Of a stretch of DNA of 64,000 nucleotides, positions 59,792 through 64,000 are shown piece after piece. The notes below the pieces were generated by a model. That model was given only the letters and a program-made list of their open reading frames with translations, searched no databases and was not told the origin of the DNA. The first letter of the stretch is position 1, and every line of letters begins with the position of its first letter. The stretch is from assembly GCF_910592395.1 (NCBI RefSeq), contig NC_088323.1, positions 3,844,001-3,908,000 of the forward strand, written 5' to 3'. The stretch is from Lineus longissimus (Eukaryota > Nemertea > Pilidiophora > Heteronemertea > Lineidae). Position numbers and translations under genes: made by a program.

Positions 59792-62550
59792 ATGGCGAAC
59801 AAAATGCATTTTACATCAGCGTTGCTTGTGCTGGCTCTTGTCAGATATGCCGACGGGGCCAACTGTGTGAAAAACAATGCATGTTCGTGTACCTACGACG
59901 ACGGGTCAGGGACAGTAGATTTTCAAAACTTGGCCGGGACCAGTGGACCAAGGTACGTATGTATACCCTGTGTAGGATGAACACCTTCGAACTCGTCCTT
60001 TTTTCAGGAAATTACTACATTGTGTTGGCATACACTGACAACGCTTTCCTACTGACATCAGTATGCTTAAAGCCAAATGATGTATGGTCAGGTTTAAACG
60101 AATATTTGTTCCTCGCCGACTTAAAATTCAATTACTTTTTTTCAGATTGCTCGACCAATATGATAAGAATAGGCAGTATAAGTACTCGTACAACCCTTGC
60201 AACCCATTTACCGAACAGACTTGCAATAATGTTGCGGTAGGTGATATTAAATTTTAATTCGGTTTAAAAAACCTATATTTTCGCCCATAAAATTACATTC
60301 GATAACCGCGAAAATAGCGGAATAGATCAGTGTAAATTTCAAAATAGAACGTGAAAGATGAACTTTAAATCAGTTTCAAAGATGAGTCGGAGAGGATAAG
60401 CAGCTAATGCACCATCAAGGCACGCGAGTTTCTGAATGGTACACTACTGCGGACCCTGTTGTCCATATGATCATTAGGCCGAATCTAGTAGACTCATCTG
60501 CGCTGGACTTTTAAACCGGAAATGAGAAGGTAGATATTCTCGGGCAGTGAAAATGTACCTAAACAGCTGGTCGTTTGAAAACCCTCTTAACTTTACTAAC
60601 GATGTCCTACTTCAGGTCTGCGAGGTCACGGTGGACGCCTCGGGCAGTACCTCCTTCACCACTCCTGCAGGCACGCAGGATAGCGCAACTTTCACCACCA
60701 CAGGGGGACAACTTAAGATTGTTTATAAGACCAGACCAACAGAGTTTAATTAGTAAGTGCATTGCACACAGAGGCCAGAATATGGGAATGTTCTCACGCA
60801 ACTTGCCCTTCTCGAAATTTGGAGTTTGAGACTTGGAGCTCTTGATGTGTTTTTCTGTCTGACCAGGACTATTCAGAAATTGAATGCCGTAAAAAAGGTC
60901 ATCACCACCTAGGTTTCGAGTTGATTCGCCCTAAACGTATAAAAGATTTCGGAAAATCTCTGATAATCTCGTGCATGTGTGTATCTGGTTGCCCCCCACC
61001 CCCCAAATTGACCGCCTTTCAAGTTGGTTATCTCTAAGATAACTACATGTACATAGAATCAAAGCACATTCTGTTATCAAAATTTCTCACTTCTACACTG
61101 GAAATTTAGAGGCCTACTGTCTGTAGTTAGTTGTGGTAAATTCTCTACAAATTCTCTACAACCTTTCTTTCCAGTCAAACAACTGTCACATTGAAATGTG
61201 ATGCATCACTTACAGGAAGTCCCAAGTTTGACATAGCGGGCGCGGTGACATTTAACACTGCTGTAAGTAAGGACTGAGGCCTAACCCTTGAAGCTTCACG
61301 ATGATATATCGCGGAGTAATTGAATAGAAAACAAAGGCCTTTACCCGAATTACCATCACTGAGGCCATAGAAATGCCCGAATATGGACGATGTTTGCCAT
61401 ACTTTGGTTCATCCTCGGCGAACTCCATGATTGTTTAGTTGCAAGGCCTCTCCTCTCGCATGTCACTGATATAATAGCTCGGTAGTCCCCAGTGAAAGGC
61501 CCTTATGCTCGGGATGACTAGCACAGTGCACAACATTAGGCGCTAAAACTGTTAACCGCATCACTTTTCTTCTCAAACATTTATCTTTTCATCTTGTATA
61601 TTCTCGGAGGCTTTTTCTTCACGATGTATTGCAGGAAACGACTATGACGCGCCGCATGCATCTTTGTATTGCAGGAAATGACTATGACGCATGCATCTTT
61701 ATGCGCAATCGTTGAAGGCAGCCTGAGTTCAGGCTCGATACTCGTCATAATGTAAGTATACCATAAAATAATTCAATTACAATTGTCACATTTTTGACGA
61801 ACGGCGAATCTTCGCCTTTAAAGCCGCCGCCCAAAAAGTGCCGTCCATATCTTCGAGTATAACCAGCCTAAAAGCACTTTATATTTCCTGCCAACAGTTG
61901 GAATGATTGGTTTTACTTTCATCCCAAATTGATCATACACTCTTAGAAATATAGGTGGAGGTTGTCTAAAACTCTTATACTCCGCTGTAAACAAAAATGA
62001 CACTTTCATTTTTTCAGATTTTCCGTCGGAATTATAGTCTATTTCGTCACAGGGATTGTTTTCATTGTATATGTCAAGAGAGAATCGGTTGCGAAATTGT
62101 TCCGAATGTTAATTTCTGGACGGCGTTGCCTGGTTACGTAAAGGTGAGTTTTAAAAAATGAGGTCAATGACCAGGCCTATGACTTGCATACAAGTTCACT
62201 CACCTCCTTAGAATGGGATCAAGGTTAAAGCATGTTATACTATCTTCAAGTCCGTACGACCGGTATATGTAACCTACTGTTTCCTACCACACAGGGGACC
62301 AACACAACGTCAACCGCTACGCCTTGACGTAGGTTCCAACAAGGTCATGCGAAGATACGGTCATATAAATCAATTCAAGCTGTGACACCTGCACTAGCCA
62401 CGTCCATTCAATTTCAAATTCAGTATCGTACCAAACAGGGCAAAATTAAAAATATAAAGCATTTTATCAATTTTTCAGGACGGAGGGTTGTTTGTGTACA
62501 ATTCAGTAAGAGGAAATCGTGGCGAGTATACGCAGTTCGGAGAAAAATAA
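59792..62550 (+). CDS. Cation-dependent mannose-6-phosphate-receptor-like protein, apparent frameshift
   Basis: Exons 59792-59952, 60146-60236, 60616-60752, 61175-61262, 61675-61751, 62018-62143 and 62479-62550. A signal peptide (residues 1-22) is followed by NACSCTYDDGSGTVDFQNLA, a Cys-rich luminal domain (CNPFTEQTC, VTLKCDASLTG, HASLC) of the MRH type, and one membrane segment (VGIIVYFVTGIVFIVYV, about 187-203). A tail on the exon 6/7 junction reads PNVNFWTALPGYVK then DGGLFVYNSVRG, closely matching the CD-M6PR cytosolic tail. The membrane segment and the tail are in different frames of exon 6: as written, translation after KRES leaves the tail frame and stops at 62139-62141. A change of one or two bases around 62077-62095 would account for this. 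The family sorts lysosomal enzymes between Golgi and endosome. The change may be an assembly error or a real lesion. Confidence 0.78.
61626..61700. repeat. Tandem duplication spanning a splice acceptor
   Basis: Two adjacent copies, 61626-61665 and 61666-61700, share GTATTGCAGGAAACGACTAT (C replaced by T at one site in copy 2). Copy 1 has five extra bases (GCCGC). Each copy has its own TTGCAG|GAA acceptor. Only the second acceptor keeps the receptor frame; the first leads to a stop after 26 codons. Confidence 0.8.
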
Positions 62551-62794
62551 TATTGAGCCCGGAGAGAGGCTCCTCAAAGCAGTGGAACATCGTGTAAAGT
62601 TGGCCGTACATGTCAATAGTTAGCGGTCGGTGGGGCCAGCGAAGGATAGTTCTGGCACAACCTGGTCCATTGTACATGTATATATAATAGCCGGGCTAAA
62701 AGTGGATTCACAGTTAGCCGGCGCTGGCCCGCCCCTCCAAATCTTTTGTAATTTTTCGTTAACCATCAGTACGTTGATCTCACTAACCGCATGT

Positions 62795-62822
62795 GTAAAC
62801 TTTTTGGGACACCCTATACAGA
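62795..62822 (-). mobile_element. Mariner/Tc1-like terminal motif
   Basis: On the minus strand it reads TATAGGGTGTCCCAAAAAG, a sequence often seen at the ends of mariner-type elements. Only one end was located; a looser match (CAGGGTGTCCCGAAAAA) is at 33459. No transposase frame is visible. Confidence 0.3.
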
Positions 62823-63460
62823 CGGTATAGTCAAGGATATCTAAAAATATTGAGTGAAAAAAGGAATGGAAATAATTCCTTTTCACGAGCACTGAACACG
62901 GTTATCGATATGGTAGAAACGAGTGCCAGAGTTCTCGTAACATTACCAGCAATGCTTTTAAATTTCAAATGTTTCCAAGGCAGACGTGGTCACTACAATT
63001 TGATAACAGAATAACAGACTGACGTAACGTCTCGTGGATGCCATCACAAAGAACATTTGCACCAGTTTACGAATACATGCTCGCATATTTTATCTGGAGC
63101 GCGCCAATTACAGCAAGGATTCATCCACCCCTCGGTTTCATCTTCATACAGCTTTACAATGTAGTTCTATAAATGTTCTTTGTCATTCGGCACCATTAAA
63201 AACAAACCGACGGTCGCACTGCACGTTTAGCGTTGAATGTCACATATATTTTAAGAATAGGGCGTTCTCCACCATGTTCATCTACTTTTCAGTAGACCGT
63301 CGGCAGTCTCACTTGCGCAATCCTATTCCACCCTTAATCTGAGGCTGCGTTTGTTTTGTTTCACAATGGCAACCAAGGCAACAAAAGGGGGATATCGTCT
63401 GCTTCGTGAATCATTTCGAAGCCACCCTTCAGGCGACATTAGTTCCACGAATTGTTCGGA

Positions 63461-63525
63461 GGTGCCACTGGAGTATTTTCCAGCTTCTGCTAACGGGCGA
63501 AGCTGGAATATACTTCAGTGGCACC
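63461..63525. repeat. Foldback with 27-bp arms
   Basis: Arms 63461-63487 and 63499-63525 are reverse complements with two mismatches, separated by 11 bases. The core is GGTGCCACTGGAGTATTTTC. Non-coding. Confidence 0.7.
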
Positions 63526-64000
63526 ACTAACCAATGTTACCCTAACTTATGCAATCCATGAAAAATATGCTGATTAGCATAAATCTCTCTGACATCACAT
63601 CCCGTAGCTATTGCTGCGTTGACAGTCCTCACAAATCACTCCTCCGGCGAAACATTGAAATGTACTTATTTCTTCTCTGCGAGAAACGTAGCGTTACATT
63701 TGGTTGAATACAAAAGTTACAAGCGTAGATCCCGTCGTGTAGTACCAAAGCATTTTAAGAGTGACCACTAACACGCTTCAAACCTAAAGGTCGGCTATCT
63801 TTCGAGAAGTGAGGTGGATGCTGAAATCGAGATATCGTTCACCGCTTTGTTGCACTATCTTAGCATCCTTAGCGCTACCTTTATCTCTTTTAGTTACGCC
63901 CGCGAGAGGTGAAATGGTGGTATCAAGTTAAAACTTATTTTTGAGCACTAACTGGGCCCAGATCTGGGCTAGTCCCCGGGTTTCTCTCCAACTAGGCGTG

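Larger units (their letters stand above)
62551..64000. other. 3' flank of the receptor gene; small repeats only
   Basis: No gene recognised. Contains a transposon-end-like word at 62795-62822 and a foldback at 63461-63525. The remaining sequence shows nothing I can name. Confidence 0.4.

Noticed and set aside
1-64000. CRISPR arrays, bacterial operons or prophage
   Set aside because: Spliced genes, signal-anchor exons and animal gene families throughout; no spaced direct-repeat array of CRISPR type.

Overview
This is eukaryotic, animal nuclear DNA. Most genes are split by GT-AG introns of about 0.1-3 kb whose exon phases match exactly. The gene types (Gal3ST and CHST15-like sulfotransferases, a CYP2-type P450, a rhodopsin-like GPCR, a Ptf1a/Fer2-group bHLH factor, a long ankyrin-repeat protein and a mannose-6-phosphate-receptor-like protein), together with abundant small inverted-repeat elements, point to an invertebrate metazoan. 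A marine deuterostome such as a hemichordate, echinoderm or amphioxus is my guess, but the species cannot be fixed from the sequence. Gene models below were assembled by hand from splice sites, reading phase and family resemblance; none is confirmed by transcripts.

Layout. 0.8-1.8 kb: a small three-exon gene of unknown function (+). 3.6-8.0 kb: an eight-exon CHST15-like sulfotransferase (+), followed by a decayed LINE. 9.2-20.6 kb: three tandem two-exon Gal3ST-like sulfotransferase genes (-), each with a first exon encoding a signal anchor. A Harbinger-type deletion element with perfect 277-bp inverted ends lies between the first two. 23.2-27.9 kb: an eight-exon cytochrome P450 (-) whose last intron holds a large inverted minisatellite. 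29.1-34.6 kb: two tandem five-exon genes (+) for small secreted proteins with a PLAT-like domain followed by a PAN/apple-like module, with a third orphan PAN-like exon between them. 34.9-36.0 kb: an intronless class A GPCR (-). 38.2-40.0 kb: a two-exon Fer2/Ptf1a-group bHLH gene (-), flanked on one side by a 51-58 bp tandem repeat and on the other by almost 9 kb without a recognised gene. 48.7-58.0 kb: an eleven-exon gene for a protein of about 1,020 residues with some 25 ankyrin repeats (-). 59.8-62.6 kb: a seven-exon type I membrane protein resembling the cation-dependent mannose-6-phosphate receptor (+), with an apparent frameshift just after the membrane segment.

How they fit together. 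The four sulfotransferases would all be Golgi type II membrane enzymes using PAPS, so the first 20 kb is a glycan-sulfation neighbourhood built from two unrelated-looking families. The P450, PLAT-PAN, GPCR, bHLH, ankyrin and receptor genes show no obvious shared pathway; this is ordinary linkage as far as can be seen. The least familiar items are the PLAT+PAN gene pair with its orphan third exon, the receptor frameshift with its duplicated splice acceptor, and the foldback minisatellite inside the P450 gene.
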